From assembly GCF_014334015.1 (NCBI RefSeq), contig NZ_CP060488.1:5786501-5850500 (forward strand): DNA of 64,000 bases. The letters are read 5' to 3'. The position numbers and the translations under genes are program-made. The notes beneath the pieces were generated by a model. The model had not been told where the DNA came from. It saw only the letters and a list, made by a program, of their open reading frames with translations, and ran no database searches. Each line of letters starts with the position of its first letter. The first letter of the stretch is position 1. Below are positions 8,283 to 17,539 of this stretch, piece after piece. The DNA comes from Bacteroides sp. M10. Lineage in GTDB: Bacteria > Bacteroidota > Bacteroidia > Bacteroidales > Bacteroidaceae.

Positions 8283-10376
8283 ATGATTAGTTCGGAGATA
8301 TTCATTATCAAAAGAGACGGGAAAAAAGAAGCTTTTTCCCTCGACAAAATCAAAAATGCCATATCCAAGGCATTTTTATCAGTAGGTAGTTTTGCTACGC
8401 AAGATGTGATAACCAATGTGTTAAGCCGTGTCAGTATCAGTGACGGAACAAACGTAGAGGAAATCCAAAACCAGGTGGAAGTCGCCTTGATGGCAGAACA
8501 TTATTACAGCGTGGCCAAAGCGTATATGCTGTATCGTCAAAAGCATTTGGAAGACCGTGAAGTCAGAGACAAACTTAAATTCCTCATGGATTATTGCGAT
8601 GCTTCCAACCCTGCCAGCGGTAGTAAGTACGATGCCAACGCCAATGTGGAAAATAAGAATATCGCCACACTGATAGGAGAACTGCCCAAATCCAATTTCA
8701 TCCGCCTCAACCGCCGCCTGCTGACAGACCGTTTGAGAGATATGTATGGTAAAGAGGCTTCCGACCGTTATTTGGAACTCCTGAATCATCACTTCATCTA
8801 CAAAAATGATGAAACCAATCTGGCGAACTACTGTGCCAGTATTACCATGTATCCTTGGCTGATAGCAGGAACAACAGCAGTAGGAGGCAATTCTACCGCC
8901 CCGACCAATCTGAAATCCTTCTGCGGAGGATTTATCAACATGGTATTTATCGTATCCAGTATGCTAAGCGGCGCATGTGCCACTCCTGAATTCCTGATGT
9001 ACATGAACTATTTCATCGGTTTGGAATACGGGCAGGATTATTATAAACATCCGGATAAACTGGCAGACTTGTCTCTGAAACAAAGATCGATCGATAAAAT
9101 CATCACAGACTGTTTCGAGCAAATCGTATATTCCATCAACCAGCCTACGGGTGCCCGCAATTTCCAAGCAGTTTTCTGGAATGTGGCTTATTATGACAAG
9201 TATTATTTCAATAGCCTTTTCGAGCACTTTGTTTTCCCCGACGGAAGCAAACCCGACTGGGATTCGCTTAGCTGGTTGCAGAAGCGTTTTATGAAATGGT
9301 TTAATAAGGAGCGTACACGCACCGTTCTGACATTCCCTGTAGAGACAATGGCACTCCTGACCAAAGACGGCGATGTACTGGATAAGGAATATGGCGACTT
9401 CACCGCTGAAATGTATGCCGAAGGACATTCATTCTTCACCTATATGAGTGACAATGCCGACTCTTTGAGTAGCTGCTGCCGTCTGCGTAATGAAATACAG
9501 GACAATGGCTTTAGCTATACATTGGGAGCCGGAGGAGTCTCTACCGGTTCGAAGAGCGTGTTGACCATCAATCTGAACCGTTGTATACAGCATGCTGTAA
9601 AATCAGGTATTCTCTACCCTTTCTTCTTAGAAGAAGTAGTAGACTTGGTTCACAAAGTACAGCTTGCCTATAATGAGAACCTGAAATTATTGCAGGCAAA
9701 GGGTATGTTGCCTTTGTTTGATGCAGGCTATATCAATATGAGCCGCCAATATCTGACTATCGGTGTGAACGGACTGGTGGAAGCAGCCCAATTTATGGGA
9801 ATCGACATCAACGACAATCCGAAATACGAGGCTTTTGTGCAGGAGATTCTCGGCATGATTGAGAAATACAACAAAAAGTATCGTACCAAAGAAGTGCTTT
9901 TCAACTGCGAAATGATTCCTGCCGAAAACGTGGGTGTGAAACACGCGAAATGGGACAAGGAAGCCGGATTCCAGACTTACCGCGAATGTTACAACAGCTA
10001 TTTCTATATTGTAGAAGACAAATCGCTGAACATTGTCGATAAATTCCGCCTGCACGGGCATCGTTATATCGAGCATCTGACGGGTGGTTCGGCTTTGCAC
10101 ATGAATCTGGAAGAGCATCTTAGCAAAGAGCAATACCGGCAGTTGCTTCGTGTTGCCGCTACCGAAGGTTGCAACTACTTCACATTCAATATTCCGAATA
10201 CAGTATGTAACAAATGCCATCATATCGACAAACGTTATCTGCATGAATGTCCCGAATGTCACAGCGAGAATGTGGATTATCTGACCCGCGTCATCGGATA
10301 TATGAAACGTATCAGCAATTTCTCCCAAGCACGGCAAAAGGAGGCCGATTTAAGATATTATGCTTCGGTACGCTGA
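8283..10376 (+). CDS. nrdD: Anaerobic (class III) ribonucleoside-triphosphate reductase
   Basis: A 697-residue cytoplasmic glycyl-radical enzyme that reduces ribonucleoside triphosphates to deoxy forms under anoxia. An N-terminal ATP-cone starts at IIKRDGKKEAFSLDKI (about residues 7-95), the allosteric nucleotide site. Near the C terminus CNKCHHI...CPECH gives the four-Cys zinc site, and RVIGYMKR holds the radical glycine at about residue 672. Length is usual for the family. It sits behind a cobalamin riboswitch and overlaps its activase gene by 17 nt. Confidence 0.95.
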   Translation: MISSEIFIIKRDGKKEAFSLDKIKNAISKAFLSVGSFATQDVITNVLSRVSISDGTNVEEIQNQVEVALMAEHYYSVAKAYMLYRQKHLEDREVRDKLKFLMDYCDASNPASGSKYDANANVENKNIATLIGELPKSNFIRLNRRLLTDRLRDMYGKEASDRYLELLNHHFIYKNDETNLANYCASITMYPWLIAGTTAVGGNSTAPTNLKSFCGGFINMVFIVSSMLSGACATPEFLMYMNYFIGLEYGQDYYKHPDKLADLSLKQRSIDKIITDCFEQIVYSINQPTGARNFQAVFWNVAYYDKYYFNSLFEHFVFPDGSKPDWDSLSWLQKRFMKWFNKERTRTVLTFPVETMALLTKDGDVLDKEYGDFTAEMYAEGHSFFTYMSDNADSLSSCCRLRNEIQDNGFSYTLGAGGVSTGSKSVLTINLNRCIQHAVKSGILYPFFLEEVVDLVHKVQLAYNENLKLLQAKGMLPLFDAGYINMSRQYLTIGVNGLVEAAQFMGIDINDNPKYEAFVQEILGMIEKYNKKYRTKEVLFNCEMIPAENVGVKHAKWDKEAGFQTYRECYNSYFYIVEDKSLNIVDKFRLHGHRYIEHLTGGSALHMNLEEHLSKEQYRQLLRVAATEGCNYFTFNIPNTVCNKCHHIDKRYLHECPECHSENVDYLTRVIGYMKRISNFSQARQKEADLRYYASVR

Positions 10377-10845
10377 TTATGATATTGTTTTTCAGGAGAT
10401 ACCGGATGAGGTGACATTAGCCATCAACCTCTCCAACTGCCCCAACCATTGTAAAGGGTGCCACAGTGCATATCTGATGGAGGACGTAGGAGAACCATTG
10501 ACGGAAGAAAGTCTCTCTACCCTGCTCGGTAAATATGGAAAAGCAATCACCTGTGTCTGTTTCATGGGTGGTGATGCTTCACCCGCAGAAGTGGAACAAC
10601 TAGCCGCTTTCTTACACAAGCAGACCATCACTCCGGTAAAAGTCGGATGGTACTCCGGGAAGAGCAAACTGCCGGATCACTTTGATGTATCTCATTTCCA
10701 ATATATAAAGTTGGGACCTTACATCGAATCTCTGGGAGGATTAAAATCTGAAACGACCAATCAGCGGTTGTACCACATAGAAAATGGAATAATGGAGGAT
10801 ATAACTTATCGTTTTCTCCCCCATCATTCCAAAAAGATTTCTTAA
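10360..10845 (+). CDS. nrdG: Anaerobic ribonucleotide reductase activating protein
   Basis: A 161-residue radical SAM activase that installs the glycyl radical on NrdD. The cluster motif CPNHCKGC (CxxxCxxC) lies at about residues 27-34, early in the chain as usual for NrdG, followed by a glycine-rich GGDASP segment for SAM binding. AAAGGAGG about 15 nt before the ATG could serve as a ribosome site inside the end of nrdD. Translated from the same riboswitch-controlled transcript. Confidence 0.93.
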   Translation: MLRYADYDIVFQEIPDEVTLAINLSNCPNHCKGCHSAYLMEDVGEPLTEESLSTLLGKYGKAITCVCFMGGDASPAEVEQLAAFLHKQTITPVKVGWYSGKSKLPDHFDVSHFQYIKLGPYIESLGGLKSETTNQRLYHIENGIMEDITYRFLPHHSKKIS

Positions 10846-10851
10846 TAAGAA

Positions 10852-10900
10852 AAACGCTCAAACGGAGTATGTTATATTTACCGTTTGAGCGTTCTTTTTT
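10852..10900. terminator. Bidirectional terminator between nrdG and the aminotransferase gene
   Basis: AACGCTCAAACGG and CCGTTTGAGCGTT form a 13-bp hairpin with a 15-nt loop, flanked by an A-run on the left and a T-run on the right. It ends both convergent transcription units. Confidence 0.8.
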
Positions 10901-10924
10901 CTAACTACTTCTTTTCATTCGTAT

Positions 10925-12085
10925 TTATGATTTCAGTACCCGCTTCAATCTGTTTAATCCTTCTATCAACCGCTGTCGCGGACACGCAATATTGATACGG
11001 ATAAACCCTTCACCAGTCTCTCCATACAGACTGCCTTCGTTCACCCAAAGTTTTTCTTTCTTCAACAAGTCTTTTACTATTTCTGCTGACGTTTGATTCA
11101 AGACCGAGCAATCCACCCAAACCAGATATGTACCTTCCAACATCATTACGGGAAATTCCGGAAGATATTCATCAAAATAACCTTTTAAATAGATGTAATT
11201 CGCAAACAAATAGACTTTAAGCTCCTCCAGCCATTCTTCGCCCTCATTGTATGCAGCCATCAACGCCTCCACTCCAAAAGGATTCACATCACATACTTCA
11301 TTTATATTAATCGCTTTATCTATCCTCACCCGTACATTTGCATCTGCAGAAATAATATTGGCTATCTGAAGCCCTGCCAGATTGAAAGCCTTGCTAGGTG
11401 AAACAAAGGTTACCGAATTCATGAGAAACTCTTCTGATATAGAAGCGAAAGGAGTATATTCATGTCCCAGAAAAACCAATTCACAATGAATTTCATCAGC
11501 AATCACAAACACATTATTCCGAATACAAATCTCACCTATCTGCCTTAATTCCTGCTTACTCCATACTCTTCCGACAGGATTATGCGGATTACATAACAAC
11601 ATGAGTTTTACCTTCGGATCGGAAGCTTTTCTCTCCAAATCATCAAAGTCAATCTGATACCCTCTGTTTCTATACACTAAAGGATTGGCAATCATCTCGC
11701 ACCCGTTATTACGGATAGAGGAGAAAAAACAGTTATATACAGGCGTCTGTACCATGACTTTATCGCCGGGTACCGTCAGTGCTTTAATTGCAGCAGATAT
11801 TGCCGGCACAACTCCGGTAGTATAAATAATCCATTCTTTTTCTATCCGCCAGGCATGTCGTCGTACAAACCAGTTGGTTATCGCCTCGTAGTATGCGTCA
11901 GGTACGCGTACATATCCGAAAATCCCATGTTCCACCCGCTTCTTCAGTGCCTCCACGACAGAGGGAGCCGTACGGAAATCCATATCAGCCACCCACATCG
12001 GCAGGACATCCGCATCTGCGGACGAATCCCATTTATAAGAATTCGTACCTCTGCGTGAAATAATTTCATCGAAATTATACTTCAT
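10925..12085 (-). CDS. MalY/PatB family PLP-dependent aminotransferase or cystathionine beta-lyase
   Basis: A 386-residue fold-type I pyridoxal-phosphate enzyme. LPMWVADMDFRTAP near the N terminus is the hallmark of the MalY/PatB branch, which mostly cleaves C-S bonds of cystathionine or cysteine conjugates. The PLP lysine is in SPSKAFNLAGLQ (near residue 232), preceded by the cofactor-binding Asp of IADEIHCELVF and the Asn of NPHNPVGRVW. The C-terminal RINIACPR holds the arginine that binds the substrate carboxylate. It starts 3 nt after the DUF3737 gene stop and is probably cotranscribed with it. Confidence 0.88.
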   Translation of the reverse strand: MKYNFDEIISRRGTNSYKWDSSADADVLPMWVADMDFRTAPSVVEALKKRVEHGIFGYVRVPDAYYEAITNWFVRRHAWRIEKEWIIYTTGVVPAISAAIKALTVPGDKVMVQTPVYNCFFSSIRNNGCEMIANPLVYRNRGYQIDFDDLERKASDPKVKLMLLCNPHNPVGRVWSKQELRQIGEICIRNNVFVIADEIHCELVFLGHEYTPFASISEEFLMNSVTFVSPSKAFNLAGLQIANIISADANVRVRIDKAININEVCDVNPFGVEALMAAYNEGEEWLEELKVYLFANYIYLKGYFDEYLPEFPVMMLEGTYLVWVDCSVLNQTSAEIVKDLLKKEKLWVNEGSLYGETGEGFIRINIACPRQRLIEGLNRLKRVLKS

Positions 12086-12088
12086 ATC

Positions 12089-12955
12089 TCAATCAAAACA
12101 GGTTAGGTTGTCCCAAAGCTTCAATTCACAATTTCCCGGTGCTTTCAGATTTTCATCCAAGATAATAGCTCCGAAACTTTCGGCTACAATACTCCCCGTA
12201 CGAGGATTTTTCACACTATGAACCGAGCTTTTAATCGTTGCTTTTACGCTACTGTTCTCAAAAGCAAGGTCAGCATCCTCCGCCATCGTACAATTTTCCA
12301 TCACCAGATCATGTGCGTAACAAAGAGGTTGAGTGCCCGAAATCTTACAATTTACCAAACGCAGGTTTTTAGAATGCCATCCCAGATATTCTCCGTTCAG
12401 TTCCGAATCATAGACAGTTACATTTTCCGTATTCCAAAAAGCATCTTTGGAGTTGATAACTGCATTACGGATTTCTACATTCTTGCAATATTGAAACGAA
12501 TAGTTTCCATTTTGAGCGTAATTTTGTATATGAATATTCTCGCTGTGTATAAAAAGATAATCTGCTTTATCAGTCTGTACATTCTTCAGTTCTATATTAC
12601 GACAATACCAAAACGTTTCCAAGGCATTGGACAACTGCACATTTTCGAGTTTTATCCCATCCATTTCACGGAACATCTTCGGTGCTTCCACTAAGGTATC
12701 TGCCATTTGCAGACTTTGAGAATACCATAGGGCAGCACGAGCTCCTTCTGTAAAAAGACAATTCTTCACAGTGAATCCATTGGTGTGCCAAAAAGGATAT
12801 TTCCCTTCAAAACGGCAATTTATTGCTATGATATTACTACATTCTTTCAGTGCAGATTCACCGGTGTGAATCGTAACGTCTTCCAACTGAAGGTCATGGG
12901 TTGCAAATAGAGGGCGTTCGCCTCCATATTCTTTATTCCTTATTTGTTGCATCAT
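12089..12955 (-). CDS. DUF3737-type protein, probable right-handed beta-helix
   Basis: A 288-residue cytoplasmic protein built from short repeats of the type N...N..I.NC or KNVEIRN (NIIAINCRF, FTVKNCLF, NIELKNVQT, NVEIRNAVI, NLRLVNCKI, DLVMENCTM), the pattern of a parallel beta-helix. It resembles DUF3737 proteins; no catalytic motif is evident. The first ATG codons are at 12955 and 12952; the TTG at 12967 is less likely. It is first in a two-gene unit with the MalY-like enzyme, a pairing I recall from other Bacteroidales and Firmicutes but cannot check here. Function unknown. Confidence 0.72.
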   Translation of the reverse strand: MMQQIRNKEYGGERPLFATHDLQLEDVTIHTGESALKECSNIIAINCRFEGKYPFWHTNGFTVKNCLFTEGARAALWYSQSLQMADTLVEAPKMFREMDGIKLENVQLSNALETFWYCRNIELKNVQTDKADYLFIHSENIHIQNYAQNGNYSFQYCKNVEIRNAVINSKDAFWNTENVTVYDSELNGEYLGWHSKNLRLVNCKISGTQPLCYAHDLVMENCTMAEDADLAFENSSVKATIKSSVHSVKNPRTGSIVAESFGAIILDENLKAPGNCELKLWDNLTCFD

Positions 12956-13018
12956 TTTATTTTTCAATCTGTTATTTCAAAAATTACACATAGTATATCC
13001 TATTTATGGTATTGAAAT

Positions 13019-14050
13019 TTATTTCTTCAGATACTCCTTAAAGAAAGCTTCCAGCTTATTAAACGGGATAAGGCTCACACGGTCGTAAAGATCTACGTGT
13101 CCGGTACCGGGTACTATATACAGCTCTTTAGGTTCAGCAGCCAATCGATAGGCATCTTCACTAAATTCACGTGAATGGGCATTCTCTCCGGTGATGAAAA
13201 GCATGGGGCGGGGTGAAATAGTTTCAATATCTTCGAAAGGATAGAAATTCATAAATTTCACATTGCTTGAGAGCGTAGGGTGTGTAGTGGTCATAGGAGT
13301 TGCTCCGTCTGGAGTAAATTCTCCTCTCTGCGTACGGTAGAATTCATAAAACTCCCGTTCGATCGGATTGGACGTTTCTGTCAACTGATGTACAGTACCA
13401 CTGGTATATTTTGTTTCCCCACCCAAAAATTCTGTATAACGCTGTTCCGCTGCTTCAGCCATTATTTGCTTTCTCTGTTCTAACGTTAATGAGTGATTTA
13501 ATCCATTACGGTTGGCTGCTCCCATATTATACATACTGATTGTTGCAATGGCCTTGAGACGAGGGTCTATTTTCGCTGCACTGATAGCAAAGCTTCCGCT
13601 CCCACAAATTCCAATTACCCCAATAAGATTCCGGTCGACGAACGGACGCGTACCTAAAAAATCAACCGCAGCGCTAAAGTCCTCCGAATAAACCTCCGGC
13701 AAAACAGCATTACGCGGCTCGCCTTCACTCTCACCCCAGAAAGATAAATCGATGGATAGTGTAACAAATCCTCTTTCTGCCATTTTCGTTGCATATAGAT
13801 TCGCACTCTGCTCCTTAACAGCCCCCATCGGATGTCCTACAATGATTGCAGGATATTTTTCCCCTTCTTTCATACTCTTGGGCAGAAAAAGATTACCTAC
13901 TACTTTCATCTTATATTGGTTAGAAAAAGAGACTTTTTCTACATTCACCCAATCACTTTTATAAAAATTATCAGCATCTGTCTGTGCAGAAGAAAAACTG
14001 GTTCCGAGCATTATCATAAATACAGTTGTTAATAATAAAATCCGTTTCAT
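13019..14050 (-). CDS. Secreted alpha/beta hydrolase (dienelactone hydrolase-like)
   Basis: 343 residues with a signal peptide (MKRILLLTTVFMIMLGTSFSSA). The alpha/beta hydrolase core includes a GHPMGA oxyanion-type segment, the nucleophile elbow in GVIGICGSGS (Cys as in dienelactone hydrolases, or the following Ser), an acid in LFITGENAHS and the histidine in VPGTGHVDLYD. It is likely to hydrolyse an ester or similar bond in the periplasm; the substrate is unknown. It is a single-gene unit preceded by one of the five 37-bp operators and a perfect -7 box TATTTTTGC, so it belongs to the shared regulon described below. Confidence 0.8.
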   Translation of the reverse strand: MKRILLLTTVFMIMLGTSFSSAQTDADNFYKSDWVNVEKVSFSNQYKMKVVGNLFLPKSMKEGEKYPAIIVGHPMGAVKEQSANLYATKMAERGFVTLSIDLSFWGESEGEPRNAVLPEVYSEDFSAAVDFLGTRPFVDRNLIGVIGICGSGSFAISAAKIDPRLKAIATISMYNMGAANRNGLNHSLTLEQRKQIMAEAAEQRYTEFLGGETKYTSGTVHQLTETSNPIEREFYEFYRTQRGEFTPDGATPMTTTHPTLSSNVKFMNFYPFEDIETISPRPMLFITGENAHSREFSEDAYRLAAEPKELYIVPGTGHVDLYDRVSLIPFNKLEAFFKEYLKK

Positions 14051-14099
14051 ATCTCTTGTGTTTTAATAATTAATGAATTGATTATCTACTTTCTATGAT

Positions 14100-14166
14100 G
14101 CAAAAATACGATGAAAGAAAGAGACCGTTTGTAGACGAATTACTGACATTATAACCCCAATTACAG
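14100..14166 (-). promoter_or_regulatory. 37-bp operator (14130-14166) and -7 box (14100-14108) for the hydrolase gene
   Basis: On the minus strand CTGTAATTGGGGTT and, 21 bp later in phase, GTAATTCGTCTACA form a direct-repeat site. Its end lies exactly 21 nt from TATTTTTGC, a perfect -7 box. The same arrangement occurs at four other promoters in this window. Confidence 0.75.
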
Positions 14167-14265
14167 ATTATATTTTTTTATCACTCTGCTATAATATCAA
14201 TGTTAACCTGTTTCCGGATAGGTGCCACACGAATCTACAGATAAACACTACTCCCATTTCGGTAT

Positions 14266-14961
14266 TTATAATTCCAGTCCCATTTTATAAGCATTCTCCA
14301 GATGCTCACGATTAATCTGTCGCGCTAGTTTTTCGCATCCGGTACAGCCTCCAGCACAATAAACTCCCATCTCATTCCATCCCAGTGCTTGATTGAGAAG
14401 CCGGAAATATCGCTTAGGCTGTTCAAAAGTAACTTCATTATCATCACCAGCCGTCATTAATAATACCGAATCTTTCGGGGGATATTTGTCATCGGTAGAG
14501 ATTGCGTAAAGCCTTTCAATAAAAGCTTTCAGACGCGATGTGATTGTCCAGAAATATAGAGGGGAAGCCATCACCACCGTATCACATTCTGCAAACAAAG
14601 GATATATATCCTGCATACCATCTTTAATAGCGCATTGGTGTGCAAAACGCTGACACACACCGCATCCTCTACACCCCTCTATCCGCATACTACCCAGATA
14701 GACTTTTGTTACAGAATGTCCCCGCTCCACCAACCCTTTGATATAGGCATCAGTGAGCCGATCCGTATTACCGAGCTTTGTCCCTGCGCTCATTATGACG
14801 AGTACTTTTTTCATATTTCCATGATGTATTTTATCTATAGCCAAAGGCAGTGGGTCGTCTGTCGTTTCTTTACTATTCAAGTACCGATAGATAGCTGCAC
14901 CACCCATTAATAAACCTCCGGTTGTCAGTAATGCACTTTTCAGAAAATGTTTTCTATCCAT
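14266..14961 (-). CDS. Flavodoxin-fold NADPH-dependent FMN reductase-like protein with an N-terminal export signal
   Basis: 231 residues. The start MDRKHFLKSALLTTGGLLMGGAA looks like a twin-arginine-like or membrane-anchored signal (RK pair and hydrophobic stretch). After about residue 50 comes a flavodoxin fold: VLVIMSAGTKLGNTDRL for the FMN phosphate loop, CRGCGVCQRFAHQC (a four-Cys cluster, as in iron-sulfur flavoproteins) and MASPLYFWTITSRLKAFIER. A later CAGGCTGC adds cysteines. It is probably an electron carrier or reductase in the envelope. A 37-bp operator lies upstream. A cytoplasmic relative is at 32912-33451. Confidence 0.75.
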   Translation of the reverse strand: MDRKHFLKSALLTTGGLLMGGAAIYRYLNSKETTDDPLPLAIDKIHHGNMKKVLVIMSAGTKLGNTDRLTDAYIKGLVERGHSVTKVYLGSMRIEGCRGCGVCQRFAHQCAIKDGMQDIYPLFAECDTVVMASPLYFWTITSRLKAFIERLYAISTDDKYPPKDSVLLMTAGDDNEVTFEQPKRYFRLLNQALGWNEMGVYCAGGCTGCEKLARQINREHLENAYKMGLEL

Positions 14962-15011
14962 ATTCTTTATTTTATTAAATTCCTCTGCTACATTAAGTTT
15001 TATTTGACATG

Positions 15012-15078
15012 GCAAAGGTCGGAAGAATAAGAGGAAAGTATTGTAGATGGATTACGGATATGATAACCCCAATTACAG
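15012..15078 (-). promoter_or_regulatory. 37-bp operator (15042-15078) and -7 box (15012-15020) for the flavodoxin-like gene
   Basis: On the minus strand CTGTAATTGGGGTTATC and GTAATCCATCTACA form the direct repeat with 21-bp periodicity. The -7 element GACCTTTGC follows after exactly 21 nt. Confidence 0.7.
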
Positions 15079-15168
15079 ATTGCAGAATATTAAGAAATAA
15101 TGTAATTGGATAAATATAAATCTAAAAGGTGGAAATATAATATTGAGATGCACGCTTGTATCCCGTCT

Positions 15169-15576
15169 TTACCCTCTGGTAATATTACGTATGCCGTCAA
15201 TAATACTTTTCAAGGTTTCCCTCTCTTCAGGGATAGTTGTATTCTGATAAGTCGCAACAACCAGTCGGCACAGTATTCGGTATTGTGTTTCTGTTTGAGT
15301 ACGATAACAATGATACATTTCTTCCCAATCGGCAAAAAACAATTCTGCTTGGTTATCTGATTGCATCTTTTGAAACATTTTACAGGATAGCTCCACAAAA
15401 CCTTTGTACTTACAATAAAGATCCAGTGGCAGAAATGACATCCCCTCTTTAGCAGCACTAGAGACAAGTTCTAACACAGCACGGTGATATTGGCAGAACT
15501 TCTCATCATTCAAATCTTCACAGACGAGTGTTTCAATCATCTGTTTTACTTCTATCTGTTGTTTTTCATGGCTCAT
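15169..15576 (-). CDS. Hypothetical helical protein
   Basis: 135 residues, mostly alpha-helical by composition, with no signal peptide, membrane segment or motif that I recognise. It follows the 123-residue gene at 15608-15979 with a 31-bp gap on the same strand, so the two may form a small unit at the end of the fimbrial region. It looks like a real gene (ATG, 135 codons, no competing frame), but no function can be given. Confidence 0.5.
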   Translation of the reverse strand: MSHEKQQIEVKQMIETLVCEDLNDEKFCQYHRAVLELVSSAAKEGMSFLPLDLYCKYKGFVELSCKMFQKMQSDNQAELFFADWEEMYHCYRTQTETQYRILCRLVVATYQNTTIPEERETLKSIIDGIRNITRG

Positions 15577-15607
15577 GTTTGGGCTGATTAAGTTTTACGA
15601 ATGTTTG

Positions 15608-15979
15608 CTACTCTACATATTTTCGGGTTATGTGTCGCCGACATGCTTTTCTTGTTCTATCCACCAACTTATTCAATCGGGAAATAAAATCGGTTATCTC
15701 TTGCGATGGTTGAAGAATGCTGAACGCATCTACCGTAGCAGTGATGTCTTCATATTGGTCGTCCATTTTGGTACGGATGGCAATGCAGCCATTCTCGGAC
15801 AGAGGGCTTGCTGCGCATGACATCTTGGCGATATTGGCTTTGTAACTGGTTACCACACTTTCAGCTACATGCAGGGCTTTGGCAGAGGAGATTAAGCTGG
15901 CTACTTGCTGTGCAAAGCAGAGGTATTCTGCATTGCCTAACTGATTGAGATCTAAATGGTGGATTTTAGTTTTTGCCAT
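15608..15979 (-). CDS. Hypothetical protein, resembling the start of a DUF6261-type protein
   Basis: 123 residues. The opening KIHHLDLNQLGNAEYLCFAQ followed by helical segments recalls DUF6261 proteins of Bacteroidales, which I remember as roughly twice as long, so this may be a short or truncated member. It ends in a basic tail (RTRKACRRHITRKYVE). No catalytic motif is seen. A 13-bp hairpin lies between it and the fimbrial genes. Confidence 0.45.
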   Translation of the reverse strand: MAKTKIHHLDLNQLGNAEYLCFAQQVASLISSAKALHVAESVVTSYKANIAKMSCAASPLSENGCIAIRTKMDDQYEDITATVDAFSILQPSQEITDFISRLNKLVDRTRKACRRHITRKYVE

Positions 15980-16021
15980 CGCTGTTTGAGTTTGGAATGT
16001 CTGCGGAATATAATTCCATGT

Positions 16022-16060
16022 AGCAGAACGACCTTGCCTGCGTTGCGAGGTCGTTCTGCT
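16022..16060. terminator. Hairpin at the end of the fimbrial operon
   Basis: AGCAGAACGACCT and AGGTCGTTCTGCT form a perfect 13-bp stem with a 13-nt loop, 56 nt past the stop of the last fimbrial gene. No T-run follows on the minus strand, so it may slow or process transcripts rather than stop them cleanly. Confidence 0.5.
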
Positions 16061-16115
16061 TTGGGTTGCCGGACAGGTTTCACCTCTTGCCCGACAAAGA
16101 GGGATTGAATTTCAA

Positions 16116-17513
16116 TTAGAATGCCAAGATAGCACGAACTCTAAGAACTGCAGAAGCAGTCGTTTTTGCTTGATCCTGACCTTTCGCACCAGTCGGTCCT
16201 GCAACGAAAGCTTTGTTTGTAGCATCGGTGGCAGATTCTGTTGATGTCCACCAATAGCCTGCTATTGCATTCTTTCCAAGAGCTTTAATAACCTCATTTA
16301 TGGCTGTGATGTTTGGAATAATAGCTTCCACTTCCTTCTGTGACGGGAGATACCAATTCTTGCCATCGACAGCAGAACGGTTTGCACACCACTCAAATGC
16401 CGGATATTTAGTTTCCCATTCTTCAATGGTTTGTATCTTAGCCATATTTTCAGCACCATCATCACTGGTACCAATTTCTCCTGTTGGCCCCCAAGCAAGA
16501 TTGGTCGTTTCTTCAAACCCAACTACTTTACCCGATTTGCCATTTACTGCAAAGACTACACCTACAGGATTTGTATCATCCGGATAAAGGTCACCAATTT
16601 TATATCCTTCTTCTTTTTCGGTAGCTTCGCCGCTTCCTATGTCTTCGTTATCCCGTTCTACCACCGATACACTTCTGACACTTGCACCAACTTTACCTAT
16701 TTTCAAGTTGAAAGCATAAGCCTTTCCGGCTTCAAGTCCCGTTGTAACTAAAGTCTCTGGAACTACTACTTTCAAATTTTGACCTGTAGAACTTCCGGCA
16801 GGAGTAACTTCCATATTAATAAAAGTTGCTCCACTGGTATAAGTACCCGGTAAAATAATACCTGTATAGGATGGTCTGCCATTCTGTGCACTTTCAAATG
16901 GATAAATAAATTTATATCCCGTTGGTAATGTAGCACCCGTAGAAGTCTGATTACTTGGCATCATGAAATAGACATTGGTGATTGTAGGAGCTTGGTCACC
17001 AAATTCAGAACCATATTCTGTTACATTGACAATCACTTTGGTTAGCTTGTGGCTAAATTGCAAATCGAGTTGTTTGTTTTCTGGTTTACTTATGCCAGTA
17101 GCAGAAGCAGTCATCCAGTCAGCACTGCTTATTCCAGTCTTTTGGTCAACCGGTAGATTGAAAACTGTGTAGGTTGCCGTTGACGGATACCATGCGGTAA
17201 AATCGTTTGTTCCTATACTATTCCAGGTCAGATAATCACTTCCTATTGTCCATGTATTACCGTCATAAGTGTAAGTAGCAGTTTTCTTTGTAGCTCCACC
17301 TTTTACACTGAAAGCATCTCCGTTGTCCCATTTATCAACTGATTCAGATTCAGTAGATACACGTGTTTGAGTTCTTACACCGATACTGGCATTGACAATA
17401 ACTGCATTGGAATCATTGTCATAAGCAGAACCAAAGTCGTCATTATTTTGACAGGCAGCAGCGAACAATGTTAATACTGCCAGTGATACGCTTTTATATA
17501 AATTCTTTTTCAT
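16116..17513 (-). CDS. Fimbrillin-family lipoprotein with an Lcl-type C-terminal domain, probable tip subunit
   Basis: 465 residues. The lipoprotein signal ends at AVLTLFAAAC (lipobox Cys near residue 21). The middle has the Mfa-like/FimA beta-sandwich character (DAFSVKGG, DFTAWYPSTATY, FSHKLTKVIVNV). The C-terminal 120 residues (WYLPSQKEVEAI, GYWWTSTESA, RVRAILAF) match the Lcl/DUF1566 C-type-lectin-like domain found on exposed adhesive subunits. Last gene of the fimbrial operon, 26 nt behind the previous one; a tip or adhesin role is inferred from position and the added domain. Confidence 0.78.
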   Translation of the reverse strand: MKKNLYKSVSLAVLTLFAAACQNNDDFGSAYDNDSNAVIVNASIGVRTQTRVSTESESVDKWDNGDAFSVKGGATKKTATYTYDGNTWTIGSDYLTWNSIGTNDFTAWYPSTATYTVFNLPVDQKTGISSADWMTASATGISKPENKQLDLQFSHKLTKVIVNVTEYGSEFGDQAPTITNVYFMMPSNQTSTGATLPTGYKFIYPFESAQNGRPSYTGIILPGTYTSGATFINMEVTPAGSSTGQNLKVVVPETLVTTGLEAGKAYAFNLKIGKVGASVRSVSVVERDNEDIGSGEATEKEEGYKIGDLYPDDTNPVGVVFAVNGKSGKVVGFEETTNLAWGPTGEIGTSDDGAENMAKIQTIEEWETKYPAFEWCANRSAVDGKNWYLPSQKEVEAIIPNITAINEVIKALGKNAIAGYWWTSTESATDATNKAFVAGPTGAKGQDQAKTTASAVLRVRAILAF

Positions 17514-17539
17514 ACTTGTAATTTATTATATTTCTATGG

